DNA of 64,000 bases, taken from RGIG7213 sp045540335 (lineage in GTDB: Bacteria > Bacillota > Clostridia > Oscillospirales > CAG-272). Position 1 is the stretch's first letter. Each line of letters begins with the position of its first letter. A model generated the notes under the pieces. It ran no database searches and was not told the DNA's origin. It saw only the letters and a list, made by a program, of their open reading frames with translations. Location of the stretch: NCBI GenBank assembly GCA_045540335.1, contig JAZQHC010000016.1, positions 18,676 to 82,675 on the forward strand. The letters are read 5' to 3'. Made by a program: the position numbers and the translations under genes. Below, piece after piece: positions 8,132 through 16,157 of this stretch.

Positions 8132-8839
8132 ATGGTAGCAATATACAAGCGTGAGCTTAAGGCATATTTTTCAACCTTTATCGGTTATGCTTTTATCGCC
8201 TCGTTTCTGATACTTTCCGGGGTTTTCTTTACCTTGGCGGTATTAGGCCAGGCAGATGAAGCCGACATTACCCTTTATTACACGGGTATAATATTCTCAT
8301 TCGTTGTGCTTATACCCCTTTTAACAATGAAGCTTTTTTCCGATGAAAAGCGCCAACGCACGGAAACGTTGCTTTTAACCGCACCCGTAAGCTTGTTCAG
8401 CGTGGTTTTGGCAAAATTTCTTGCCGCTTTTTCGATGCTTTTCCTTACGATGGCAGTATCAAGCGTTAATCTTATACCGGCGTATGTTTACGGAACGCAA
8501 AACACGATGATAATTCTCGGCAATCTGCTTTCCGTTCTTCTTATCGGTGCGGCGTTTATCTCCGTTGGTGTATTTCTTTCTTCGGTAACTGAAAACCAGC
8601 TTGTTGCGGCTGTTTCCACCATTGCGGTAATTGCTTCATTTTTGGTTATCGGTATGTTTTCCAACAGCATCGGCTTTACGCCTCTTCGCGTTGTGTTAAA
8701 CTTCTTCTCTGTTTTCGGAAGATATACGTACTTTACATACGGTATAATCGACTACGCTGCTTTGATATACTACTTCTCGGTAACGGTACTTTTCATTTTC
8801 CTTACGGTGCGCGTGTACGAACGCCGCCGCTGGGCATGA
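8132..8839 (+). CDS. ABC-2 type permease (GldF-like)
   Basis: A 235-residue protein with six hydrophobic segments and a short cytoplasmic N-terminus (AIYKRELKAYF), typical of the ABC-2 permease fold. The segment LTMKLFSDEKRQRTETLL between helices two and three is the coupling region seen in GldF/YhaP-like permeases. It lies 15 bases downstream of its ATPase and 28 bases upstream of the GldG-like gene, in one operon. The substrate is unknown. Confidence 0.92.
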   Translation: MVAIYKRELKAYFSTFIGYAFIASFLILSGVFFTLAVLGQADEADITLYYTGIIFSFVVLIPLLTMKLFSDEKRQRTETLLLTAPVSLFSVVLAKFLAAFSMLFLTMAVSSVNLIPAYVYGTQNTMIILGNLLSVLLIGAAFISVGVFLSSVTENQLVAAVSTIAVIASFLVIGMFSNSIGFTPLRVVLNFFSVFGRYTYFTYGIIDYAALIYYFSVTVLFIFLTVRVYERRRWA

Positions 8840-8867
8840 TATGCAAGGAAAGGTAAGGTAAAACGAA

Positions 8868-10391
8868 ATGAAAAACGTAAATAAAAACGAAAAAACGCCT
8901 TTTTTCAAAAACAAGAAATTTAAATACGGTTCTTTAGCCGTTGCGTTTACCGCGTGCTTTATCGCCGTGCTGATAACAGCAAACGCGCTGATAACGTCAC
9001 TTTTTGCAAAATATTGGGTATATACAGACCTTACAAGCAACGAGCTTTTTACCCTTTCCGAAGAAGCGCAAACGCTTTTGAAATCCGACGTTATTAAAAA
9101 CGACATAGAAATTAAATTTGCCATTCCCGAAGATACGATCGCCGCATCAAACCGTATGCTTATGATATATTCGTGTGCGCTTGCATACGCAGATGCTTCA
9201 AAGGATATGGCGCATAAAATAACGGTAAACTGCTACGACGCGTTTTTATACCCGTCTGAATTTGCAGATTACAAAAATCTGACCGCAGGCGACTGGGAAG
9301 ATACAAACGTTGTTATCGAAAGTGCAAACGGTACACCTATCGTTTACACGATGAACAGCTTCTTTACAACGGATTCCGAATCAGGCGAGGAGCTTGGTTT
9401 TTCCGGCGAAAGAAAATTTTTAAGTGCCTTTTTCCAGCTTGCAGGCATTGAAAAACCCGTTGTATGCTTCACCACGGGACATGGCGAGCCCATAGGTACA
9501 AACGATGATAATACCGCGAACGAATACGCAGATTTCTTCACTATGCTGAACGACTGGGGATTTGAAACCAAAAGGGTCGATCTTCAAAGGGAAGAGCTTG
9601 ACGAAAACTGCCGCCTTGTTATCGTGTTAGACCCCGTGAAAGACTTTACCTCAAAAAGCCTTGAATCTATGACGCAACGCTCTGAAATAGATAAAATAGG
9701 CGAATACATGGCGAAGGAATACGGTTCGATGATGGTATTCATCAGCGCAACGGGAACGGAATTCCCCGTATTGAACGAATATATGGAGGAATGGGGCGTA
9801 CGCATCAATACCACAGAAAAAATAACCGACCCTGCAAACTCCATATCCACAGACAACGCCACGTTTACCGTAGAATATTCAAAAGAAACGCAAACAGCAT
9901 CGTTAACTGAAAAATTCAGCAATTTAAGAACTGCGTTTACAAACGCCGCGCCTATTGAAAGGCTGCCTAACAACAACGAATACACAATGTATTATGCGGC
10001 AAGCATATTTAATACCTCGTCTTCTGCTGCATCAACCTCATCGCAGGAAACGAAAAACGGCGTATTTGATCTGTTTACGCTTACAAGCAGGCGCAGCTAT
10101 CTTGATAACGAAGCAATGAGCAGTTATCTGGTTGCCTGCGGAAGCCCCGACATGCTTAAATACTGCACATCGCAATCGTATGCAAACAGAGAAGTTATGT
10201 ACATGCTTACACAGAAGATACATACGGTTAAAATACCGTTTAATCTTGATTACAAAGCGTACGAGGATAACGGCCTTTCCCTTATAACAAGCGAAAACGT
10301 TTTGGCTTGGGGCATCGTTCTTATAGGCGTTATGCCCGTTGCCGTAATGGCAATCGGATGCGTTGTCGTTATCAAAAGAAAGAGAAGATAA
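8868..10391 (+). CDS. GldG-like ABC-associated exported protein
   Basis: A 507-residue protein: a basic N-terminus, a membrane helix near 22-45, a large extracytoplasmic region, and a second membrane helix near 480-501 followed by KRKRR. The region after helix one (YTDLTSNELFTLSEEAQTLL) and the later CFTTGHGEP segment are characteristic of GldG-type auxiliary proteins of ABC-2 exporters, whose extracytoplasmic domain resembles a rhamnogalacturonan-binding or lyase-like fold. It is three bases upstream of the DUF4340 gene. It probably presents or couples substrate at the outer face of the membrane; the real role is not known. Confidence 0.88.
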   Translation: MKNVNKNEKTPFFKNKKFKYGSLAVAFTACFIAVLITANALITSLFAKYWVYTDLTSNELFTLSEEAQTLLKSDVIKNDIEIKFAIPEDTIAASNRMLMIYSCALAYADASKDMAHKITVNCYDAFLYPSEFADYKNLTAGDWEDTNVVIESANGTPIVYTMNSFFTTDSESGEELGFSGERKFLSAFFQLAGIEKPVVCFTTGHGEPIGTNDDNTANEYADFFTMLNDWGFETKRVDLQREELDENCRLVIVLDPVKDFTSKSLESMTQRSEIDKIGEYMAKEYGSMMVFISATGTEFPVLNEYMEEWGVRINTTEKITDPANSISTDNATFTVEYSKETQTASLTEKFSNLRTAFTNAAPIERLPNNNEYTMYYAASIFNTSSSAASTSSQETKNGVFDLFTLTSRRSYLDNEAMSSYLVACGSPDMLKYCTSQSYANREVMYMLTQKIHTVKIPFNLDYKAYEDNGLSLITSENVLAWGIVLIGVMPVAVMAIGCVVVIKRKRR

Positions 10392-10394
10392 GTT

Positions 10395-12239
10395 ATGAGT
10401 GAAAATAACATAAATCAAACAGAAGAGGATATGCCCCTTTCCGATTCGGCAGAAAATATAACGCCGCCGGAAAAGGACGAAAGCGAGCTTCACAACATTC
10501 TTTACGGCGGCGAATATTCTGAATACCGCGAGGATTTAGACCTTTCCGAATTGGAAAAAGAGCAAAAAAACGACGACAGACTTTCAACCTTCGCGCAAAC
10601 AAGCGAAGAAAAAAGCGACAAGCCCGTAAGAACAGACAGCAAAAAGCGCAAAATGCTTATCTGTGTTTTATTTGGCGTATTCGTTTTGCTTATCGCGCTT
10701 TACCTTATTTTAGGCCCTGTGGGATTTGACGTTTTCGGCTTCAAGGAAACGCAAGAAACGCCTATCGTATATACCACGGGCGAAGTACCCGCCGCGGGAA
10801 ACGTGTGGCTTATGTTCGAGCACGTTGAAAGAAACAACATTCAAAGTATAGAGGTGCATAACGACCACGGCACGTTTACCGTGTATTACAGCCCCGCCGA
10901 CAATGCGTTTTATTTTCTTGGTGCAGAAACGCTTTCTTACGATCAAGAGCTTTTCTCTTACCTTGTGGTCCACGCGGGATATACCTTGTTTTCTCAAAGG
11001 TTAGAGCCGCATCAGCGCAGCGAAAACCTTTCGGAATACGGTCTTGCACCGGAGGATGATCCGGCATACTACATTCTTACCACCCGAAGCGGAAACACGC
11101 ACAAGGTATATATCGGCAACTCCACACTTGACGAAGACCAATACTACGTTATGTACGAGGGCAGAGATATAGTTTACGTGCTTGAAAACTCTATTAAAAA
11201 TTCGCTTTTGGCAGACGTAAAGGATCTGTTGACGCCCGTGCTTACCTTCCCCGTATCATCTTCAAGCGATTATTACACGAAAATACCCGAAATTTATATA
11301 ACACTTGACAGAAAAGAACCGTACATGCTGATCGAATATACAAAAGACAGCAAAGAAACGCAGAACACCTTCGGCGTAACTATCCCGTATATGATAAGAT
11401 ACCCGAAGGATATGCCCGCCTCGACAGAGCAGGTAACCTCGCTTTTCCAATACATTATTAACATGACTGCCGACGAGCTTGTTGAATACGGTATTTGCTA
11501 TACGTATGAGGATTTCGACCCCGAAACCGGCAAGCTGCTTGAACAAACCGACGTTAAGCCCGAGGTTTTATTAAAACACGGCATAACCCAGGCAGACAAA
11601 GCTATAATCTACACGTACGAGGGGTATCCGAGTATCGTTTATTTCAGCGACAAGCGCGTTGACGAAAATAAAAACGAGTTTTATTACGCGTGGTCGCCTA
11701 TAATGAATATTCTTACCAAAATAAGCGCGTCAAGCGTACCGTTTTTACAATGGAACGCAGTTGACTTTATCGACAAAGCTATTTTCAACGCACATATCGA
11801 CAAGGTTGGAACGATTGAGTTTACGGATAAAACGTCTGAACAGAAGCATTTCGTTTTCAAGCTTTCGGGCAAGGGCGACGACCTTTCCGTTCATGAAACG
11901 GTTTCCGACACTTATTTGAAGCCGAACAAATCCTCAAGCGATACTTCCGTTGACGATATACACAATTTCCGCCAGTTGTATAAGTCTGCGCTTTACATTT
12001 CCGCAGGTGACTATATTGAAACGCCGCAGCAAATGTCTTTAATTGCGCAAATAAAAGTAACTATGCGCGACGGCTACGAAATGAATTACGAGTTTTTTGC
12101 ATATTCCGACCAACGTTGTTATTACACGATAAACGGCGAAGGTGAATTTTACGTTAAGCGTTCACAGGTGCAAAAGCTTTTTGCCGATGCACAGCGCGTT
12201 ATAGACGGCATTGAAATAGACCCCGAATCCGAATATTAA
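10395..12239 (+). CDS. DUF4340-domain membrane protein
   Basis: A 614-residue protein with an acidic cytoplasmic N-terminus (about 1-75), one membrane helix near 79-100, and a long exterior region. The exterior holds repeated modules of the kind found in DUF4340 proteins (ENLSEYGLAPEDDPAYYIL, then the VYIGNSTLDEDQYYV strand pair). DUF4340 proteins are almost always encoded next to GldG-like genes, as here, and are thought to work with the same exporter. The start is four bases after the GldG stop. The acidic N-terminal extension is longer than usual. No catalytic motif was recognised. Confidence 0.85.
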   Translation: MSENNINQTEEDMPLSDSAENITPPEKDESELHNILYGGEYSEYREDLDLSELEKEQKNDDRLSTFAQTSEEKSDKPVRTDSKKRKMLICVLFGVFVLLIALYLILGPVGFDVFGFKETQETPIVYTTGEVPAAGNVWLMFEHVERNNIQSIEVHNDHGTFTVYYSPADNAFYFLGAETLSYDQELFSYLVVHAGYTLFSQRLEPHQRSENLSEYGLAPEDDPAYYILTTRSGNTHKVYIGNSTLDEDQYYVMYEGRDIVYVLENSIKNSLLADVKDLLTPVLTFPVSSSSDYYTKIPEIYITLDRKEPYMLIEYTKDSKETQNTFGVTIPYMIRYPKDMPASTEQVTSLFQYIINMTADELVEYGICYTYEDFDPETGKLLEQTDVKPEVLLKHGITQADKAIIYTYEGYPSIVYFSDKRVDENKNEFYYAWSPIMNILTKISASSVPFLQWNAVDFIDKAIFNAHIDKVGTIEFTDKTSEQKHFVFKLSGKGDDLSVHETVSDTYLKPNKSSSDTSVDDIHNFRQLYKSALYISAGDYIETPQQMSLIAQIKVTMRDGYEMNYEFFAYSDQRCYYTINGEGEFYVKRSQVQKLFADAQRVIDGIEIDPESEY

Positions 12240-12254
12240 AGGAGCTTATATATA

Positions 12255-12923
12255 ATGTCACTTCTTGAATGTAACGGTCTTTCAAAGGTGTATCTGCAGG
12301 GTGAAAATACCATTTCTGCAGTAAGGGATTGCAACCTTACCATTGAAGAAGGCGAGTTTATTGCCATAGTAGGCACTTCAGGGTCGGGCAAAAGCACTTT
12401 GCTTTCGCTGTTGGGCGGTCTTGATACGCCAAGCGGCGGCAAGGTGTATATAAACGGATGCGACATTTACAAGCTTTCAAACGAAAAGCTTGCGGAATAC
12501 CGCAGGCAGCATATCGGATTTATTTTTCAAAATTACAATCTTATTCCCGTTTTTACAGCACTTGAAAACATTCTTATGCCCGTTTTGCTTGACGGGCGCA
12601 AAATAAACGCCCACCACGTAAACGAGCTGCTTGAGGTGCTTGGCATCGCAGACAGGATACATCACCTTCCGGGCGAGCTTTCCGGCGGTCAGCAGCAACG
12701 CGTAGCAGTAGCAAGGGCGTTGGTAAATTATCCTTCAATAGTGCTTGCAGACGAGCCTACGGGAAATCTTGACAAAGCATCTGCAAAGGAATTGATGAAA
12801 TTACTTTTGCAAACAAAAAAAATTCAAAACCAAACGCTTGTGATAGTTACCCACGACGATTCAGTTGCCGCAATGGCAGATAAAATATACCGTATGGACG
12901 ATGGGTGGCTTCGCAGAATATAA
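12255..12923 (+). CDS. Second ABC ATPase, LolD/MacB/FtsE type, without its own permease
   Basis: A 222-residue ATPase with Walker A GTSGSGKST (about 39-47), signature LSGGQQQRVAVARAL, and Walker B IVLADEPTGNLD. It belongs to the LolD/MacB group, which works with FtsX-like permeases, not with ABC-2 permeases. No FtsX-like permease is encoded nearby. It lies 15 bases downstream of the DUF4340 gene with a GGAG site upstream, and ten bases upstream of tgt, so all six genes may be one transcript. It may serve a permease encoded elsewhere or act with the Gld-like set. Confidence 0.9.
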   Translation: MSLLECNGLSKVYLQGENTISAVRDCNLTIEEGEFIAIVGTSGSGKSTLLSLLGGLDTPSGGKVYINGCDIYKLSNEKLAEYRRQHIGFIFQNYNLIPVFTALENILMPVLLDGRKINAHHVNELLEVLGIADRIHHLPGELSGGQQQRVAVARALVNYPSIVLADEPTGNLDKASAKELMKLLLQTKKIQNQTLVIVTHDDSVAAMADKIYRMDDGWLRRI

Positions 12924-12932
12924 GGATATCGT

Positions 12933-14063
12933 ATGTTTAAAGTATTATCAAAAGACGGCAAGGCGCGCCGCGGTGAATTTACCTCATGCCATGGAACAGC
13001 GCAAACGCCCGTTTTTATGAACGTTGGCACATCTGCGGCAATAAAGGGCGGTATTTCCACATCTGACCTTTACGAGCTTGGCTGCCAGATAGAATTATCA
13101 AACACGTACCATTTGCACGTACGCCCGGGCGACAAGGTTATACGCGACCTTGGCGGCATACATAATTTTTTTAATTGGGACAGACCCGTTCTTACCGACA
13201 GCGGGGGATTTCAGGTATTTTCGCTTGCACCGTTAAGAAAGATAACGGAAGAAGGCGTTTTCTTTGCTTCTCATATTGATGGCAAGCGTATTTTTATGGG
13301 GCCTGAGGAATCAATGCAAATTCAATCAAATCTTGCATCTACCATTGCTATGGCGTTTGATGAATGCATAGAAAACCCCGCAGAATACGAATACACCAAA
13401 AAATCGTGCGAAAGAACGTATCGCTGGCTGGTGCGCTGTATGGACGAAATGAAACGCTTGAATTCATTGCCCGACACAATAAATAAGCAGCAGATGCTGT
13501 TTGGTATAAACCAAGGAAGCACGTATGAAGACCTTCGCATAGCACACATGAAGCAGATAGCAAAGCTTGATTTAGACGGATACGCTATCGGCGGGCTTGC
13601 GGTAGGCGAAAAAACAGAGGATATGTACCGAATAATAGACACGGTAGAGCCGCACATGCCCGAAGACAAGCCAAGATATCTTATGGGTGTGGGAACGCCG
13701 TGGAATATTATAGAAGCGGTTTACCGCGGTGTAGATTTCTTCGATTGCGTAATGCCTTCGCGCAACGCGCGCCACGGATACCTTTTCACCTGGGGGGGAA
13801 CTGTAAACGTATTGAACAACAAATACGAAAGAGATCCTTCGCCTATATCCCCATCATGCGGATGCCCTGCATGCCGAAACTATTCAAAGGCATACATACG
13901 CCATCTGTTTAAATCAAAGGAAATGCTTGGTATGCGCCTTGCGGTATTGCACAACTTGTATTTTTATAACGACCTTATGGCGCAGATACGGCTTGCTATT
14001 GAAGAAGGCAGATATCAGCAATTCTACGAAAAATACCGCATATCGTTATCAAAAAGAATATAA
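12933..14063 (+). CDS. tgt: Queuine tRNA-ribosyltransferase
   Basis: A 376-residue protein of full family length. It shows the substrate-binding DSGGFQVFSL motif, the GINQG and GGLAVGE loops, the catalytic-aspartate segment FFDCVMPSRNARHG, and the zinc ligands CGCPACRNYSKAYIRHL near the C-terminus. It exchanges G34 in GUN-anticodon tRNAs for preQ1 (bacterial route). It is ten bases downstream of an ABC ATPase and separated from mutL by a bidirectional terminator. Confidence 0.97.
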   Translation: MFKVLSKDGKARRGEFTSCHGTAQTPVFMNVGTSAAIKGGISTSDLYELGCQIELSNTYHLHVRPGDKVIRDLGGIHNFFNWDRPVLTDSGGFQVFSLAPLRKITEEGVFFASHIDGKRIFMGPEESMQIQSNLASTIAMAFDECIENPAEYEYTKKSCERTYRWLVRCMDEMKRLNSLPDTINKQQMLFGINQGSTYEDLRIAHMKQIAKLDLDGYAIGGLAVGEKTEDMYRIIDTVEPHMPEDKPRYLMGVGTPWNIIEAVYRGVDFFDCVMPSRNARHGYLFTWGGTVNVLNNKYERDPSPISPSCGCPACRNYSKAYIRHLFKSKEMLGMRLAVLHNLYFYNDLMAQIRLAIEEGRYQQFYEKYRISLSKRI

Positions 14064-14100
14064 GGGCGCATTTTACCTTATATTTCGATAAATCGCAGCA

Positions 14101-14140
14101 AAAAAGGAAGACAGCTTGTTAAGCGTTCGTCTTCCTTTTT
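14101..14140. terminator. Bidirectional terminator between tgt and mutL
   Basis: A 12-bp perfect stem (14101-14112 with 14129-14140) has an A run on the left and a T run on the right. It can serve both the rightward tgt transcript and the leftward mutL transcript, whose stop codon is at 14146. Confidence 0.88.
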
Positions 14141-14145
14141 GATTT

Positions 14146-16155
14146 TTAAGTTCTGCCGAATCTTCTTTCTATCGAAGCTTTAGTCATTATAAACGCCACG
14201 GGCCTGCCGTGCGGGCAATGCGTTATTTCGGGGCAAGCCATCAAACGATCTACCAAGGCCTTCAGCTCTTCTTCTGAATTTATGTCGCCTGCCTTGATAG
14301 CCGCCTTGCACGAGGATTGGTATAACGCCCTTTCGTAAATAAGGTCGCGCGAAAGCATTGCGTTGCCCGTACCCTGCGATAATTCGGAAAGCATCGTTAT
14401 AAACAGGTCGAGCGCTGCGCCTTCCGTTAAATTAGACGGTATTTCCGTTATCGTACCCATGCCTGCGGATATTTCAAATCTAAAGCCCGTTTGTGTTATT
14501 TCATCTTTATATTCCTCTGCAGATGCCTGCTCTTCATCGGAAAGCGGCACTTCAAGCGGTATCATTAACAGCTGGGCGTAATTTGCTTTGTATTTTACGC
14601 CACGCTTAAGCTCTTCAAAAATAATACGCTCGTGCGCGGCGTGTTTGTCGATTATATACGCCTCGTTTTCCGTTTCTACGATAAGATACGTATTAAAAAA
14701 CTCGCCGCAATAGCGGTATTCGCCTTTTTTTTTCGTTGGCACGTATTCTTCGGGGGCTTTTTTTTCTTCAAGCACGCTTTGCCGTTCAACGTTTGGCACA
14801 GTATCATAAAATCCGCCGCTTGCGCGAAGCGTGTGTGCGCTTTGCATTGGCTGTGTTTCCGTTTGGCGCGGAACAAACGGTACTTTTTTTACAGGCTCTG
14901 CCGTTATCTTGGAAAACACCTGCGTATTTTGTACATCTGCAGATAGATTTTCCGCTTGCAATGGCGTTTTTTGTTGTATATTCGGTTGTAACCCGCCGAC
15001 AGATTTATGCGTATCTGTTTTTTCCGTTATCGGCGTTTTTTCTGCCGATTCGGAAACGGAAAAGGATATCTGCCGTTTTTGTAATGATTCGGGCTTTCCA
15101 TCCTCTATGGGCGTAAAGCGTATCGGCGGGACTTTCGTTATTTGCGACAACTGCAATTCGGGGCGTGCCGTGCTGGAATCTACTGCTGATTTAATTATGC
15201 AATAAACCGCATCAAACACTGCCTTTTCGTTTGAAAATTTTACCTCTGTTTTTGCGGGGTGAACGTTTACGTCAACAAATCCGTGGTGAAGCGTTATATT
15301 AAGCACCGCCACGGGAAATTTTTCGTGCGGAACGTACGATTGCACTGCCGCTTCAAGGGCGGCTTGAACAGTTCTGCTTTTAACGTATCTGCCGTTGATG
15401 AAAAATATTTGCAGCGTTCTGTTGGGGCGGCAGTTTGTCGGCGTGCCTATAAAGCCGTAAACGGATATTCCGTCTGTATTGCCGTCTATCTTCAGCATAT
15501 TATTTGCAAATTCTCTGCCCAAAACGGAATATATCGTGTTTTTCAAATTTCCGTCTGCATTAGAGCGAAAGCGCAAAACGTTGTCTGATATCAGCCCTAT
15601 TGATACTTCAGGGTTGGAAAGGGCTATTTTTTCGCATACGGATGCGACCGCGGCCGCCTCGGTAGAATCCTTTTTTAAAAATTTTCTTCTTGCAGGAACG
15701 TTGCCAAACAGCTCTTCCACGATAACTGACGTTCCGTCTGCGCAGCCCGTTTCGCTGATGCTTTCCACCTTGCCGCCTGCACTTTGCAAAACGTGCCCGT
15801 TTTGACCCTTTTGCTTTGTTATAATACGCAAACGCGAAACAGAAGCAATAGCGGCAAGCGCTTCGCCCCTGAAGCCAAGCGTCTTTATTCCGTTAAGATC
15901 CTGCTTATCGTGTATTTTACTTGTTGCATGGCGCAAAACGCATACGGGCAGGTCGTCTTTAGACATACCGCACCCATCGTCTGTAACGCGGATAAGGCTT
16001 ACACCGCCGTTTTTTATCTCTACGGTGATGTTTTTTGCGCCTGCGTCAAGCGCATTTTCAAGCAATTCCTTTACTACGGAGGCAGGGCGTTCGACAACCT
16101 CGCCCGCGGCGATAAGGTTGGCAACGCTTATATCAAGTACGTTGATTATTCCCAT
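14146..16155 (-). CDS. mutL: DNA mismatch repair protein MutL
   Basis: A 669-residue protein with the GHKL ATPase motifs at the N-terminus (AGEVVERPASVVKELLENAL, DDGCGM, GFRGEAL), a variable linker about 335-465, and a C-terminal dimerisation/endonuclease domain. The endonuclease motif is present as DKHAAHERIIFE, with Lys in place of the usual Gln, and CPHGRP is also present. The protein is thus expected to nick DNA as in other methylation-independent systems. The start lies two bases from the mutS stop with no clear Shine-Dalgarno, suggesting translational coupling. Confidence 0.96.
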   Translation of the reverse strand: MGIINVLDISVANLIAAGEVVERPASVVKELLENALDAGAKNITVEIKNGGVSLIRVTDDGCGMSKDDLPVCVLRHATSKIHDKQDLNGIKTLGFRGEALAAIASVSRLRIITKQKGQNGHVLQSAGGKVESISETGCADGTSVIVEELFGNVPARRKFLKKDSTEAAAVASVCEKIALSNPEVSIGLISDNVLRFRSNADGNLKNTIYSVLGREFANNMLKIDGNTDGISVYGFIGTPTNCRPNRTLQIFFINGRYVKSRTVQAALEAAVQSYVPHEKFPVAVLNITLHHGFVDVNVHPAKTEVKFSNEKAVFDAVYCIIKSAVDSSTARPELQLSQITKVPPIRFTPIEDGKPESLQKRQISFSVSESAEKTPITEKTDTHKSVGGLQPNIQQKTPLQAENLSADVQNTQVFSKITAEPVKKVPFVPRQTETQPMQSAHTLRASGGFYDTVPNVERQSVLEEKKAPEEYVPTKKKGEYRYCGEFFNTYLIVETENEAYIIDKHAAHERIIFEELKRGVKYKANYAQLLMIPLEVPLSDEEQASAEEYKDEITQTGFRFEISAGMGTITEIPSNLTEGAALDLFITMLSELSQGTGNAMLSRDLIYERALYQSSCKAAIKAGDINSEEELKALVDRLMACPEITHCPHGRPVAFIMTKASIERRFGRT

Positions 16156-16157
16156 AA

